Source: Shinella sp. WSJ-2
Lineage (GTDB): Bacteria > Pseudomonadota > Alphaproteobacteria > Rhizobiales > Rhizobiaceae
Assembly (NCBI RefSeq): GCF_003432075.1
Contig: NZ_QWBU01000001.1
Coordinates: 1-64,000, forward strand
Length of the DNA stretch: 64,000 bases
Reading direction: 5' to 3'
Shown here: one piece after another, positions 35,284 to 44,558 of the stretch
Position numbering within the stretch: position 1 is the stretch's first letter
Layout of the letters: each line of letters starts with the position of its first letter
The notes under the pieces: model-generated
Databases searched by the model: none
Seen by the model: the letters and a program-made list of their open reading frames with translations, nothing else
What the model was told of the DNA's origin: nothing
Made by a program: the position numbers and the translations under genes

Positions 35284-35712
35284 TCAGCTGGCGATGTAAG
35301 CCTTGATGGCGTCGGCTTCGTGCTTAATCGCGCGGATGTGGGACTTCACCACGTCGCCGATCGAGATGATACCGACGAGCCGTCCGTCCTTCTCCACTGG
35401 AATATGTCGTGCACGCAGCTTGCTCATCCGTTCCATGAGTTCGTCGACGGTCTCGGTTTCGCCGCAACGATAAACGTTGCCCCACATGATGGAGGAAATG
35501 GGCTTGTCCATGCAGTCCGCACCGTTGCGCGCAACCGCCGCCACGATGTCGCGCTCGGTCACGATGCCGGCGATACGGTCGTTACGATCAACGACCACAA
35601 TGGCACCGATATGGTTTTCATGGAGATAGACGGCTGCCTGCCTGACAGTGAGCTGCGGGCCGCCGGTGACAACGTTGCGGCCTTTTTCGTCCAGTATCGT
35701 CTTTACATACAT
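35284..35712 (-). CDS. CBS-domain protein
   Basis: 142-aa protein consisting of two CBS motifs (about 8-60 and 72-128; VRQAAVYLHENHIGAIVVVD and VDELMERMSKLRARHIPVEKDGRLVGIISIGDVV). Stand-alone CBS pairs bind adenine nucleotides or NAD and act as small energy sensors. GGGAGG precedes ATG 35712. The 5' region contains three tandem hairpins and an overlapping out-of-frame small ORF. Confidence 0.9.
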   Translation of the reverse strand: MYVKTILDEKGRNVVTGGPQLTVRQAAVYLHENHIGAIVVVDRNDRIAGIVTERDIVAAVARNGADCMDKPISSIMWGNVYRCGETETVDELMERMSKLRARHIPVEKDGRLVGIISIGDVVKSHIRAIKHEADAIKAYIAS

Positions 35713-35788
35713 GCGTACCTCCCGTGTGCATCATGACGCAGAGAGGCGGGACACCCATGCAGGGATGCCCTGCCTGTACCAGGAACAT
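35618..35788 (-). CDS. Possible upstream small ORF overlapping the CBS gene
   Basis: A 56-codon frame begins at ATG 35788 after a perfect AAGGAGG with 5-base spacing and ends inside the CBS gene in another frame. The predicted start MFLVQAGHPCMGVPPLCVMM is Cys- and hydrophobic-rich. The Shine-Dalgarno lies in the loop and the ATG in the stem of a 9-bp hairpin. It may be a regulatory leader ORF; equally it may be chance. No homologue recognised. Confidence 0.3.
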   Translation of the reverse strand: MFLVQAGHPCMGVPPLCVMMHTGGTHVCKDDTGRKRPQRCHRRPAAHCQAGSRLSP

Positions 35789-35839
35789 CCTTTCCTCCTT
35801 GGATGTTCCCCGTTCCGGTGTGCATGTGCGAACCGGAAC
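35759..35839 (-). promoter_or_regulatory. Three tandem hairpins in the CBS-gene leader
   Basis: Stem A: 35759-35764 with 35768-35773 (6 bp). Stem B: 35782-35790 with 35801-35809 (perfect 9 bp, GGAACATCC, loop with GGAGG on the minus strand). Stem C: 35812-35819 with 35832-35839 (8 bp, GTTCCGGT). Regularly spaced perfect stems in the presumed 5' UTR suggest post-transcriptional control or protein-binding sites. Confidence 0.5.
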
Positions 35840-35893
35840 AAAAACATGGTGCGCCACGAAGGAGGCGATTGCAAGACCGCTAATGGACTATCG

Positions 35894-36634
35894 TTAATCC
35901 CGGCGGGTTTCAGCCGTGGCGACGTCGAACAACGGGAAAAAGAAGAAGCCGAAGAGGAAGCCGCCGATATGCGCCTCCCAGGCAACAGCACCGCCTGCGA
36001 CGGAGCCGAAGATTTGGCCGAAGCCGATCAGGAAGTTGGTGAGAAACCAGATTCCGGAAAACACCAGCACCGAGCGGTTGGAGAGCGCTTCCGCGACCGT
36101 CAGACGCCGGTTGAGATGGGCGAACTGCCGGCTGATGCGACCGCTCGGCGAAAAGACGAAACGGGCGGCTGCCCCCATTAGGCCGGAGACGACACCGGAC
36201 GCACCGACGACGAGAATCATTGCACCCCAGTGCAGCGCCGTGTGAAACGTGACGGCGGCGATCGCCGACAGGCACCAGAAGATGAAGAAACGCGTGAGCC
36301 CGATTCGCCGAACGACGGGCGCCCCGAAGGCGACCATCCAGAAAGCGTTGAAAATCAGGTGTTCCCAGCTGCCATGCAGCAGCGAATAGGTAATCGGGCT
36401 CCACAGCCAGCCGAGATCCTGTTCCGCGAAGGGAATCGTATAGCGGCCTGGGATGAAGGCGAACTGCAGGAGGACGTTTTCATCGGTCACCGACAACAGG
36501 AAGTAGGTGCGCACGACATGGATGACGATCAGCAACGCCAGCATGAACACCAGCCCGCCGGGCAGGTTGAACGCGGGCTCCCGCTTACGGGTATCCGCGC
36601 CATCACGCTGCATCTCTACGCCGTCACTGCTCAT
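35894..36634 (-). CDS. Rhomboid family intramembrane serine protease
   Basis: 246-aa inner-membrane protein with six predicted helices. Catalytic Ser in VGASGVVSGLMGA and catalytic His in AWEAHIGGFLFGFFFFP; HLIFNAFWMVAFGAPV corresponds to the conserved H-x-x-x-N segment. It cleaves transmembrane substrates within the bilayer. ATG 36634; monocistronic. Confidence 0.93.
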   Translation of the reverse strand: MSSDGVEMQRDGADTRKREPAFNLPGGLVFMLALLIVIHVVRTYFLLSVTDENVLLQFAFIPGRYTIPFAEQDLGWLWSPITYSLLHGSWEHLIFNAFWMVAFGAPVVRRIGLTRFFIFWCLSAIAAVTFHTALHWGAMILVVGASGVVSGLMGAAARFVFSPSGRISRQFAHLNRRLTVAEALSNRSVLVFSGIWFLTNFLIGFGQIFGSVAGGAVAWEAHIGGFLFGFFFFPLFDVATAETRRD

Positions 36635-36917
36635 GGTTGATCCACCAAATTCACAAAATACGAATCGCGCTTATACAGTCAAAAGAAAGGCCGTGCAGCT
36701 CTCGCTGACGGCCGGTGGCCCCAATCCCCGGGGCTGAAATCGAATGTGCAGTAAACCATTCCCTTGTGGAGGAATGTCCCGATCTTTGGCCAAAGCCGTC
36801 CGGCTGCGCAATCGAAACCAATTGTTAACCTTAATATAGAGGTGGCACGAAACTCGCACCGCTCTTCCTGAATGCCCCTTTCGCCCGCATTGGCGTGCCG
36901 AAACGGTGCAGAATCGA

Positions 36918-37574
36918 ATGGATATGAGCATGCAGACGAAAGCCGTAACGGCGCTTTACGATTATTGGACGAACAAGCGTGGCGAACGCCCTCTTCCCCT
37001 GCGCAGCGTAATCGAGCCTGCGGACATAGCCGCCATCCTGCCCGACGTCTTCATCCTTGAGCATATCAGGTTTGCCGATCCACGCTTTCGCCTCGCCGGC
37101 ACGCGTTTCTGCGCCCAATTCGGCCGCGAGCTGAAAGGCACAACCTTCGACATGCTTTTCGCGCCCGACCAGCGAAACCGGGTCGCGCGCATTGCGGAAA
37201 ACGTCATGGCGCATGGTGCGCCCGCCATTCTGCAGGTCCAGCTCGTCGACGGCGCGCTGGAAACGACCAACGCCGAGATCGTCCTTCTGCCGCTCGCTTC
37301 AAAGGCCCGCGTGGCGGACCGCATTATCGGTGCCTTTGCCCCCCTGCCCGGCCAGCGCCCACCGCTCTCCGCTTTCCGCTACGCCACGCTCGGCTCCCTC
37401 TCTGTGATCGATGCAAGCCGCGCGCATGAGGCCACCGGCAATCGGCCGGCGATCCCCATGCCGGCGTCGATCATGGCGATGCGTCCGCCCGCGTTCGGCC
37501 AGACGGTCAGCCGGGTCCTGCACCTGCGGATATTCGAGGGCGGGCGGCAGACTGAAGATCTGCGCGAGCGCTAA
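36918..37574 (+). CDS. PAS_5-type PAS domain protein
   Basis: About 218 aa. The N-terminal 140 residues fit the alphaproteobacterial PAS_5 family (ALYDYWTNKRGERPLPLRSV, DIAAILPDVFILEH, FRLAGTRFCAQFGRELKG). No output domain is visible, so it may be a small signalling protein acting with a partner, possibly the PilZ gene next to it. Several ATGs (36918, 36924, 36930) and a GTG at 36906 are in frame; none has a clear ribosome site. Confidence 0.78.
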   Translation: MDMSMQTKAVTALYDYWTNKRGERPLPLRSVIEPADIAAILPDVFILEHIRFADPRFRLAGTRFCAQFGRELKGTTFDMLFAPDQRNRVARIAENVMAHGAPAILQVQLVDGALETTNAEIVLLPLASKARVADRIIGAFAPLPGQRPPLSAFRYATLGSLSVIDASRAHEATGNRPAIPMPASIMAMRPPAFGQTVSRVLHLRIFEGGRQTEDLRER

Positions 37575-37710
37575 GGCTTTTGCAACTTGCGGCAAGTAAA
37601 AATTGCCGGAGCGTAAGGTCCCCTTCACTTTTCAAGGGCGCGGCAAACCTTCTGTTAACCGCGAAAGCTTAAGACTTGGAAAGACATAAGATCATCAGGC
37701 CCGCGCGAAC

Positions 37711-38322
37711 ATGTATTCATTTCAGCAAGCATCGCCCGCCGCCCGCAAACCGCAGCCCGACCAGCGGAGCTTCCAGCGTGTTTCGGTGAACCTGCCTGGC
37801 CGGCTGATGCTGCCCAATCACGATGAATACGACTGCTCCGTAATAGACATGTCGCCGGGTGACGCCAACTTCGTCTGCTCCGCCCGCCCGCGCATCGGCG
37901 AGCGCATCATCGCCTATGTCGATCATCTGGGCCGAATCGAAGGTAATGTCGCTGCCCTCAACGACGAAGGCTTCGCGATCACCCTCACGGCCACGGACCG
38001 CAAGCGCGAAAAGCTCGCGGCGCAGCTGACCTGGATTGCCAACAAGCACGAACTCGGCCTGCCGGAAGATCGCCGTCACAACCGTCTGACGCCGCGCAAC
38101 ACGCGCACCGAGATCACCCTCGACGACGGCCGGCGCTATCCCTGCCGTATCATCGACCTTTCACTCTCGGGCGCCGCCGTCGATATCGACGTGCGCCCGG
38201 CGCTCGGCACGCCCGTCCAGCTCGGCAACATGAAGGGCCGCGTCGTGCGCCACTTCCAGGAAGGCGTGGCCATCGAATTCTCGTCGGTCCAGTCCAAGGA
38301 AGCGCTGACCTCGTTCCTGTAG
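37711..38322 (+). CDS. Double PilZ-domain protein
   Basis: 203-aa cytoplasmic c-di-GMP receptor candidate with two PilZ domains. Each has both binding motifs: RSFQR and DMSPGD in the first (about 19-100), RRHNR and DLSLSG in the second (about 118-200). It is likely an effector for motility or polysaccharide control. ATG 37711; a terminator-like hairpin follows. Confidence 0.88.
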   Translation: MYSFQQASPAARKPQPDQRSFQRVSVNLPGRLMLPNHDEYDCSVIDMSPGDANFVCSARPRIGERIIAYVDHLGRIEGNVAALNDEGFAITLTATDRKREKLAAQLTWIANKHELGLPEDRRHNRLTPRNTRTEITLDDGRRYPCRIIDLSLSGAAVDIDVRPALGTPVQLGNMKGRVVRHFQEGVAIEFSSVQSKEALTSFL

Positions 38323-38358
38323 CATTTCGGCACGGCGCAAAACGTCGGACTGTGTCAC

Positions 38359-38383
38359 AAGGGCCCTGCGGGGCCCTTTGCTG
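38359..38383 (+). terminator. Terminator after the PilZ gene
   Basis: AAGGGCCC TGCG GGGCCCTT hairpin with a short T-rich tail (TTTGCTGTTT), 36 bases after the stop. Confidence 0.75.
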
Positions 38384-38803
38384 TTTCAGCCTGGCACACC
38401 GACATTCCGCAAAATATTTCGAATCTTTTTTTGTCCGCCAAAAGCGTTCCGAAGCAACGCAACTGGCCGAACAGCCTATTCCGAGACCCTTCCGCTATCG
38501 ATGAAACCGTCGAATGAAGGCGGAACTTCTGCACGAATGGCGGTGCCTTCGCACAAATCGCAATCGACATATCGGCAATAGCGATAAGAAATCAATTGGT
38601 TACGTTTGGCTCACTGATCGCCAGCCCGACAAATTTGATTCAGATTTTAGTCAAAAACGCATCAAATACCGTTCAAATTCAATTCAAGTTTTGTTTTTAT
38701 TTTATACTTATGCGATCTAGATTTGAACTAATTTATACTTCCGAATTTCGCGTAAGATCAAAAAGTCCGTGTCATTGTCCCATCATCAAACGGGGACAGA
38801 ACA
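38384..38803. other. Intergenic, AT-rich half before the BTLCP gene
   Basis: 420 bases with no supported gene. From about 38580 to 38770 the sequence is AT-rich, unlike its surroundings, with several possible -10 elements (TTATACTTATGCGATC region). A 68-codon frame at 38514 has no features. Confidence 0.45.
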
Positions 38804-39403
38804 ATGACAAAAACACTCAGGACAGGGGCATTCGCGTTTCTCTTCTCTCTGGCCGCCGTGCAGGCCGCCATGGCTCTGCCGGCCAACATTCCGCTCGCCG
38901 GCGCCACCAACCAGCCGATCGGCCACTATGAATTCTGCAAGCAATATGCCGATGAATGCCGCTCGAACGGCAAGGATACCGGCCCGCTCGTCCTGACGCA
39001 GGAAAACTGGAAGACCATCCTCAACGTCAACTATTCGGCCAACACCGACGTACAGCCGATGACCGACATGGAGATTTACGGCGTCGAGGAAAAATGGGCC
39101 TATCCGGATGCGGTGGGCGACTGCGAAGACTATGTGCTGCTCAAGCGCAAGCGGCTGATCGAATCCGGCATCTCGCCCTCGAACCTGCTGATCACGGTCG
39201 TGCTCCAGCCGAATGGCGAAGGCCATGCCGTGCTGACCGTGCGCACCGATCGCGGCGACTTCGTGCTCGACAACATGCGCAACAAGGTCCTGCTCTGGTC
39301 CGAAACCGAATACCGCTACCTGAAGCGCCAGTCCTCGGCCAATGCCGGCAAATGGGTCAAGCTTCAGGACGGCCGTGCCGACGCCGTCGGTAGCGTCAAG
39401 TAA
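38804..39403 (+). CDS. Transglutaminase-like cysteine peptidase (BTLCP)
   Basis: 199-aa exported protein: signal peptide ending AMA-L (about residue 24). The catalytic triad candidates are Cys in AVGDCEDYVLLKRKRL, His in EGHAVLTV and Asp in FVLDNMRN, the BTLCP (DUF920) pattern. In Pseudomonas LapG, a relative, such an enzyme cleaves a surface adhesin under c-di-GMP control; whether this one does so is unknown. ATG 38804. Confidence 0.9.
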   Translation: MTKTLRTGAFAFLFSLAAVQAAMALPANIPLAGATNQPIGHYEFCKQYADECRSNGKDTGPLVLTQENWKTILNVNYSANTDVQPMTDMEIYGVEEKWAYPDAVGDCEDYVLLKRKRLIESGISPSNLLITVVLQPNGEGHAVLTVRTDRGDFVLDNMRNKVLLWSETEYRYLKRQSSANAGKWVKLQDGRADAVGSVK

Positions 39404-39509
39404 CAAGGCTGACGCCGACCCGGCGCCGCATAACGAAATCGCCTGGCCACCCGCCGGGTAAGAAAAGGGCCCGGTCAGTCCCCCAATCCCCGTCCCGACC
39501 ATGGCCCTG

Positions 39510-39550
39510 CGGCCGGTTCTGCTGTCCCGGAACCGGCCGCCCCCCCTTTT
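39510..39550 (+). terminator. Possible terminator before the 253-aa protein gene
   Basis: CGGCCGGTT / AACCGGCCG (9 bp, 12-nt loop) followed by C-rich then TTTT. A moderate terminator candidate for the BTLCP gene about 110 bases upstream. Confidence 0.5.
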
Positions 39551-39664
39551 CGATCCTTTCAACCTTTGTGCATTCATTTAAAATTAACCACGTTCGCGGA
39601 ACTTCGCCTCAAGAGATTCAGGCACGCCTGAGTCCCGATTTTCTCTCGGTGGACGAGGAGCGCG

Positions 39665-40426
39665 ATGACCATTGCGACGACAGGTGACGACGGCCACGCG
39701 CCGCTCCTATCCACCCGCCTGCTGACACGGATGACCATTGGTGTCGCCGTCCTCGCAGGCCTCACCATCGGCATCAGCATTACCGGCCGCATGCTCGGAG
39801 AGCGCATCGCACTGGCCGGCCACACGGAGAATGCGGATCCCGTCGACATCGTGATCGGCCAAGACCAGATTCGCCTTCCCGCCAACGTTATCCGCTTCGA
39901 AGAGCAACGCCGGACGGGTCTCGCGGAGCGCGTTGATCTCTATCTCACCTGGCCGGAAATGCAGGGCTACTCCAACACCGAACGCAGTCGGTTCAATGAT
40001 GCCAACCGCCCGGAAAGCCTGCTTTTTTTAAGCCTTTCGCAAAGCACCATGTCGAAGGACATGTCCGGTCGGCTGGAGCCGATCTACAGCCACCTCTTCG
40101 ACGGCCACACGGAGCTCGGCCCCGCCGCCCTCACCTTGCGCCATCTCAAGGACAATTCCGGCTACGGCAACGAAGTGTTCTTCACCGGCACGCTGCCCGA
40201 CGGTTCGGACTATGCGGTGCGCTGCATGATGCCGGCAGAGGACGCGCCATCGACCAGCGCGGATTGCCAGCGCGACATCCACATCGGCAGCGACCTTTCC
40301 GTGCTTTACCGCTTTTCGAGCAGACTTTTGCCGCAGTGGCAGGCCATGGAAGCACGCGTTCGCGAATATCTCGGCCAGTCCCTCATCCGGAACGGCCGCC
40401 CGCTCGCCGTCAACAGCGGCCGATAA
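39665..40426 (+). CDS. Membrane-anchored conserved hypothetical protein
   Basis: 253-aa protein with one N-terminal transmembrane helix (RMTIGVAVLAGLTIGISITG, about 22-42) and a periplasmic domain. Two Cys (YAVRCMMPAED, SADCQRDIHIG) about 25 residues apart could form a disulfide. I do not recognise the family. ATG 39665 with GAGGAGCG just upstream. Confidence 0.72.
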   Translation: MTIATTGDDGHAPLLSTRLLTRMTIGVAVLAGLTIGISITGRMLGERIALAGHTENADPVDIVIGQDQIRLPANVIRFEEQRRTGLAERVDLYLTWPEMQGYSNTERSRFNDANRPESLLFLSLSQSTMSKDMSGRLEPIYSHLFDGHTELGPAALTLRHLKDNSGYGNEVFFTGTLPDGSDYAVRCMMPAEDAPSTSADCQRDIHIGSDLSVLYRFSSRLLPQWQAMEARVREYLGQSLIRNGRPLAVNSGR

Positions 40427-40545
40427 AATAATGGCGATCTCAGAAACCAATGATTCATCATAAACCGATTGGTAACGCTGTTTCGCTAGTGTGCTGCCAA
40501 CGGTCGTTCTGGACCTCCCATCCGAACACCATCTGCAATCCGAGA

Positions 40546-42024
40546 ATGAAGAGTAACGTAGTGTCCCGTTCCGTATTCCTCGATTTCCTTCCCCGCTCCT
40601 GTCAGGCAGTTGCCACCGTGGCGCAAGGTCTGGTGATGGTTGGAATGGTCAGTACCGTCGCCTTTGCGGCGCCCGCGGAAGCCTCCCCGAAATATGCCGG
40701 CATCGTCATCGACGCCAAGACCGGCAAGGTGCTCTACAGCGAGGATGCCGACGAACTGCGCTATCCGGCGTCGCTCACCAAGATGATGACGCTGTATCTG
40801 ACCTTCGAGGCGCTCGAAGCCGGCAAGATCCGCCTCGATACCCGCGTGCCCTTCTCGAAGAACGCCTCAAGCGAACCGCCGACCAAGCTGGGCGTGCGCC
40901 CGGGCAACTCGATCACCGTCGAACAGGCCATGCTCGGCCTCATCACCCGTTCGGCGAACGACGCCTCTACGGCGCTTGCCGAAATGCTCGGCGGCTCGGA
41001 AGAGCGCTTTGCCCGCATGATGACGCAGAAGGCCCGTGCGCTCGGCATGACGCGCACCACCTATCGCAACGCCAACGGCTTGCCGAACACGGCACAGGTC
41101 ACGACCGCCCGTGACCAGGCCCGCCTCGGCATCGCGCTGCGCCAGCACTTTCCGCAATATTACGATTATTTCTCGGTTCGCAGCTTCCGCTTCGGCAAGC
41201 AGGTCATCAACGGCCACAACCGCCTGCTTGGCAGCGTGCGCGGCGTCGACGGCATCAAGACCGGCTATACCCGCGCCTCCGGCTACAATCTCGTGACCTC
41301 GGCCGTGGCCGATGGCCGCAGCGTCGTCGGTGTCGTGCTCGGCGGCCGTTCGGGCGGTGCCCGCGACCAGCAGATGCGCAAGCTGATTGCCGCCTATATG
41401 CCGAAGGCCTCGCGCCGCGGCGGAGGCGACTTGATCGCCGAAACCAAGGATGCGCCGACGCTGACGGCGGATGTTGCAACCGAAACGGTCACCGCGTCGG
41501 CAAGCGGCACGCTCAGCAATCGCGGCATGGAACTGCCGGAAAACGGCCCCGTTCCGACCTACCGCTACAACGAAGCCCGCATCGAAACTGCCTATGCCGC
41601 GACATCGGGCGAAAACGAGATCGTCGGCAAGCGGGCGCTCGCCGCGACGCTCAAGCTGCAGCGTGAAAGCGCCGTCCCGGCAGAAGACCTGACAGAACAG
41701 GGCGACACTGGCGGCTCGCTCGACAAGCTGACCACGTCTTCGACCACCACCGCCACCATGGCCTCGGAATCCACGCCCTCGGGCTGGGTCATCCAGATCG
41801 GCGCGACGCCGGACAAGGGCCAGGCGCAGGAACTGCTCTCCAAAGCGAAAAACTCCGGCGGCAAGGCACTGTCCAGCGCAACGCCCTTCACGGTTGCCGT
41901 CAACAGCGGCAGCGGTTCGCTTTATCGCGCCCGCTTCGGCGGCTTCGACAACCAGAACGGCGCGACGGCAGCGTGCAAGGTCCTGAAGCGCAAGGGCTTT
42001 GCCTGCTGGGCCAGCCAGCAGTAA
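40546..42024 (+). CDS. D-alanyl-D-alanine carboxypeptidase with SPOR domain (DacF/PBP5-type)
   Basis: About 492-aa periplasmic penicillin-binding protein that trims pentapeptide stem ends. The three active-site motifs are present: SxxK in PASLTKMMTLY, SxN in TRSANDAS and KTG in GIKTGYTRASG. A linker (about 315-410) leads to a C-terminal SPOR domain (GWVIQIGATPDKGQAQELL) that binds denuded glycan at the septum. Signal peptide cleaved after AFA. Start uncertain: ATG 40546 chosen, GTG 40561 also possible. Confidence 0.92.
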   Translation: MKSNVVSRSVFLDFLPRSCQAVATVAQGLVMVGMVSTVAFAAPAEASPKYAGIVIDAKTGKVLYSEDADELRYPASLTKMMTLYLTFEALEAGKIRLDTRVPFSKNASSEPPTKLGVRPGNSITVEQAMLGLITRSANDASTALAEMLGGSEERFARMMTQKARALGMTRTTYRNANGLPNTAQVTTARDQARLGIALRQHFPQYYDYFSVRSFRFGKQVINGHNRLLGSVRGVDGIKTGYTRASGYNLVTSAVADGRSVVGVVLGGRSGGARDQQMRKLIAAYMPKASRRGGGDLIAETKDAPTLTADVATETVTASASGTLSNRGMELPENGPVPTYRYNEARIETAYAATSGENEIVGKRALAATLKLQRESAVPAEDLTEQGDTGGSLDKLTTSSTTTATMASESTPSGWVIQIGATPDKGQAQELLSKAKNSGGKALSSATPFTVAVNSGSGSLYRARFGGFDNQNGATAACKVLKRKGFACWASQQ

Positions 42025-42091
42025 CGAGTTTCGACCGCGCCTGGCGGCGCGGTCCCCGAACTACCGTCTTCAACCCGCAACGGCATCGGCC

Positions 42092-42176
42092 AGGTATTGC
42101 GTACCGATGGCTGCGGGGAAAGACAGGCGGATGCCGCATGTAGCGGCTCTGTCACCCTCGGTTAGGTATTGCGTAC
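42092..42176. repeat. Direct repeat of AGGTATTGCGTAC
   Basis: The 13-base unit occurs at 42092-42104 and again at 42164-42176, 72 bases apart, in the gap upstream of the small gene at 42187. A shared regulator site or chance duplication; no function known. Confidence 0.5.
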
Positions 42177-42186
42177 GAGGCAGATC

Positions 42187-42456
42187 ATGGCGATGAACGA
42201 AAACCTTTTCGATGTTCCCGCAGCGCGCGACGAAAAACGCCGCCCGCTGAAGGGCACGCTCCACCCGCTGCACGAAGCAGCGATGCGGATCGCGGATATC
42301 GGATTGGGTCGTTCGCGCAACAAGACGAAGGATCTCGTGGGCATGCTTTTGGCCCACGGCGCCCGCGCCTGGCGCTCTGGCCAGCCGGCCGCCGGGATCC
42401 ATTTGCATGTCGGCGTCAGCGAACGGCGCTATCCGGTGCGCATGCGCATCCGCTGA
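42187..42456 (+). CDS. Small conserved-looking hypothetical protein
   Basis: 89-aa basic protein (MAMNENLFDVPAARDEKRRP; LGRSRNKTKDLVGMLLAHGA; RRYPVRMRIR). No recognised domain. It is accepted because codon use matches the neighbours and GAGGC lies eight bases before ATG 42187; ATG 42193 is also possible. The other frames here read worse. Confidence 0.55.
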   Translation: MAMNENLFDVPAARDEKRRPLKGTLHPLHEAAMRIADIGLGRSRNKTKDLVGMLLAHGARAWRSGQPAAGIHLHVGVSERRYPVRMRIR

Positions 42457-42466
42457 TTTTCACCCT

Positions 42467-42904
42467 TTAGAGAAGGCCGAGTTCGGCGAGTTCGCGCCGA
42501 AGCTCCATCGGCAGATCGGCCAACCCCTCACCCATATTCTTGAGATCGCGCGGGGCGTCGTCCTCGGTGAGGTAGCGCCAGCCTTGGAAGGCACGGCGCG
42601 GCTGAAATTCGGTTTCGATGACTTCCGGCCCGAGCATCAGTTCGCAGCGGGAAATACCGTCGACATCCGTAAAGCTCTTCAGACCGAGCAGCCGCTGGCG
42701 GGCTTGTACCTGCCCCTTGATTACCCAATAGAGCGAACCGCCGTCGAGCAGTTCCTGATCGCGTTTCGGAACCATCCGGGTGATGTGGCTGGAATGCGGC
42801 TCCATGCCCGCCGCAATCGCGATGAGCGAGCGTTCGGACACCCATTCACGCAGATCTTCGATACTGTCGGCGCCGACACAGAGTTTGATGAGATGGAGGG
42901 CCAT
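42467..42904 (-). CDS. DUF1489 family protein
   Basis: 145-aa protein with the alphaproteobacteria-specific DUF1489 signature: LHLIKLCVGADSIEDLREW, HITRMVPKRDQELLDGGSLYWVIKG, VIETEFQPRRAFQGWRYLTEDDAP. Function unknown; cytoplasmic. ATG 42904. Confidence 0.9.
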   Translation of the reverse strand: MALHLIKLCVGADSIEDLREWVSERSLIAIAAGMEPHSSHITRMVPKRDQELLDGGSLYWVIKGQVQARQRLLGLKSFTDVDGISRCELMLGPEVIETEFQPRRAFQGWRYLTEDDAPRDLKNMGEGLADLPMELRRELAELGLL

Positions 42905-42978
42905 GGTTCTTTGAACGCCCTTGCGGCGGCCGGGTCAAGAGGCCGCCGCGTCGCACTCCACAAGGAACAGGTGGACGA

Positions 42979-44379
42979 TCAGCACTCCACCACATTGACG
43001 GCGAGGCCGCCGGTGGAGGTTTCCTTGTACTTCTCGTTCATGTCGACACCGGTCTGGCGCATCGTCTCGATGCAGGCGTCAAGCGGCACGAAGTGCTGGC
43101 CATCGCCCTTCAGTGACAGCGAGGCCGCCGTCACCGCCTTGACGGCGCCCAGCGCGTTGCGCTCGATGCACGGCACCTGCACAAGGCCGGCGATGGGATC
43201 GCAGGTCATGCCGAGATGGTGCTCCAGCGCGATTTCCGCGGCATTCTCCACCTGTTCCGGCGTGCCGCCCATGACAGCCGCAAGGCCGGCGGCGGCCATG
43301 GCGGAGGCGGAACCCACCTCGCCCTGACAGCCGACCTCGGCGCCTGATATCGAGGCATTGTGCTTGATGATGCCGCCGACGGCGGCCGCCGTCAGCAGGT
43401 AGTCGCGAATACCTTCCTGATCGGCATCCTCGTGGAAATGCAGGTAGTAGCGGATCGTGGCGGGCACGACACCGGCCGCCCCGTTGGTCGGAGAAGTCAC
43501 AACGCGGCCGCCGGCGGCGTTCTCCTCGTTGACAGCCATGGCATAGACGGACAGCCAGTCATTGGCGAGCAGCGGGTTCGCCTTGTTGGAACGCCATTCC
43601 TCCTGCAGTTTGTCGTGGATCGAGCGGGCGCGGCGGCGCACCTTGAGGCCGCCAGGCATGATACCCTCGTTCTTCAGGCCGCGGTCGATACAGCTCTTCA
43701 TGGCGCCCCAGATGCGGTCCAGCCCGGCATCCAACTCCTCGCGCGACATGGTCGCTTCCTCGTTGGCGCGCTTCATCTGGGCAATCGTCATACCCGAGCG
43801 TTCGGCCATTTCCAGCATTTGCTTGGCGGAGGCGAAGGGGAACGGCACCTTCGCGCCGCCGGCCTTCGCCTTGCTGGCGCGCATCTGCTCCAATTCGGTG
43901 TCGGTCACGACGAAGCCGCCACCCACGGAATAGTAGATCCGCTTCAGGAGGAGACGGTCGTCACGGTCATAGGCAGAAAAGGTCATGCCATTGGCATGGC
44001 CGGGCAGCGGGTTCTTCTTGTCGAAGATCAGGTCGGTCTTCGGCTGGAAGGCATAGCTTGGATGGACCGGCGGTGTGATGCGGCCGGTGCGCTCGACCTC
44101 GCCCACGATCGCATCCATCTGGTCCGGATCGACCATATCCGGCCGCTCGCCCATCAGGCCTAGAATGACGGCGCGGTCGGAACCATGGCCGACGCCGGTA
44201 TAGGCGAGCGAGCCGTGCAGGCTCATGCGGATACCGGCGACATGGGCATTCGACGGGCGGGGCCAGTCGTCGGAGAGGATCAGGTCAAGAAAGCGGTTTG
44301 CCGCCGACATCGGCCCCATCGTGTGGGAGCTCGACGGCCCAATACCGATCTTGAAGACATCAAAAACCGAAAGGAACAT
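42979..44379 (-). CDS. sdaA: L-serine ammonia-lyase (iron-sulfur, single chain)
   Basis: 466-aa enzyme deaminating L-serine to pyruvate. Beta domain at the start ([18 protein letters not shown]), alpha domain with the 4Fe-4S cysteines ([31 protein letters not shown]) and the C-terminal region [17 protein letters not shown] ending in Cys, which in this family acts as the fourth-site tail. ATG 44379. It stands alone; transcription runs away from the 33-aa peptide gene. Confidence 0.95.
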   Translation of the reverse strand: MFLSVFDVFKIGIGPSSSHTMGPMSAANRFLDLILSDDWPRPSNAHVAGIRMSLHGSLAYTGVGHGSDRAVILGLMGERPDMVDPDQMDAIVGEVERTGRITPPVHPSYAFQPKTDLIFDKKNPLPGHANGMTFSAYDRDDRLLLKRIYYSVGGGFVVTDTELEQMRASKAKAGGAKVPFPFASAKQMLEMAERSGMTIAQMKRANEEATMSREELDAGLDRIWGAMKSCIDRGLKNEGIMPGGLKVRRRARSIHDKLQEEWRSNKANPLLANDWLSVYAMAVNEENAAGGRVVTSPTNGAAGVVPATIRYYLHFHEDADQEGIRDYLLTAAAVGGIIKHNASISGAEVGCQGEVGSASAMAAAGLAAVMGGTPEQVENAAEIALEHHLGMTCDPIAGLVQVPCIERNALGAVKAVTAASLSLKGDGQHFVPLDACIETMRQTGVDMNEKYKETSTGGLAVNVVEC

Positions 44380-44496
44380 TCCCTGACTTCTCCTCGCCGC
44401 AGCCGGCTCATGCTTTGACCGATGAAGCTACGTTATCATGGCGCGCACTCTTGGCGATCTCCCGACATCGGGTTTTACCAGTGCGACATGCCGAAA

Positions 44497-44534
44497 ACAA
44501 AAACAGCGCGTCTCGGTGAAGAGCGCGCTGTTCA
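44497..44534 (-). terminator. Terminator of the 33-aa peptide gene
   Basis: AACAGCGCG / CGCGCTGTT (9 bp, 13-nt loop) followed on the minus strand by TTTGTTTTC, 26 bases beyond the small gene's stop. Confidence 0.85.
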
Positions 44535-44558
44535 TGTAGGGACTTGGGCCTGAAATTT

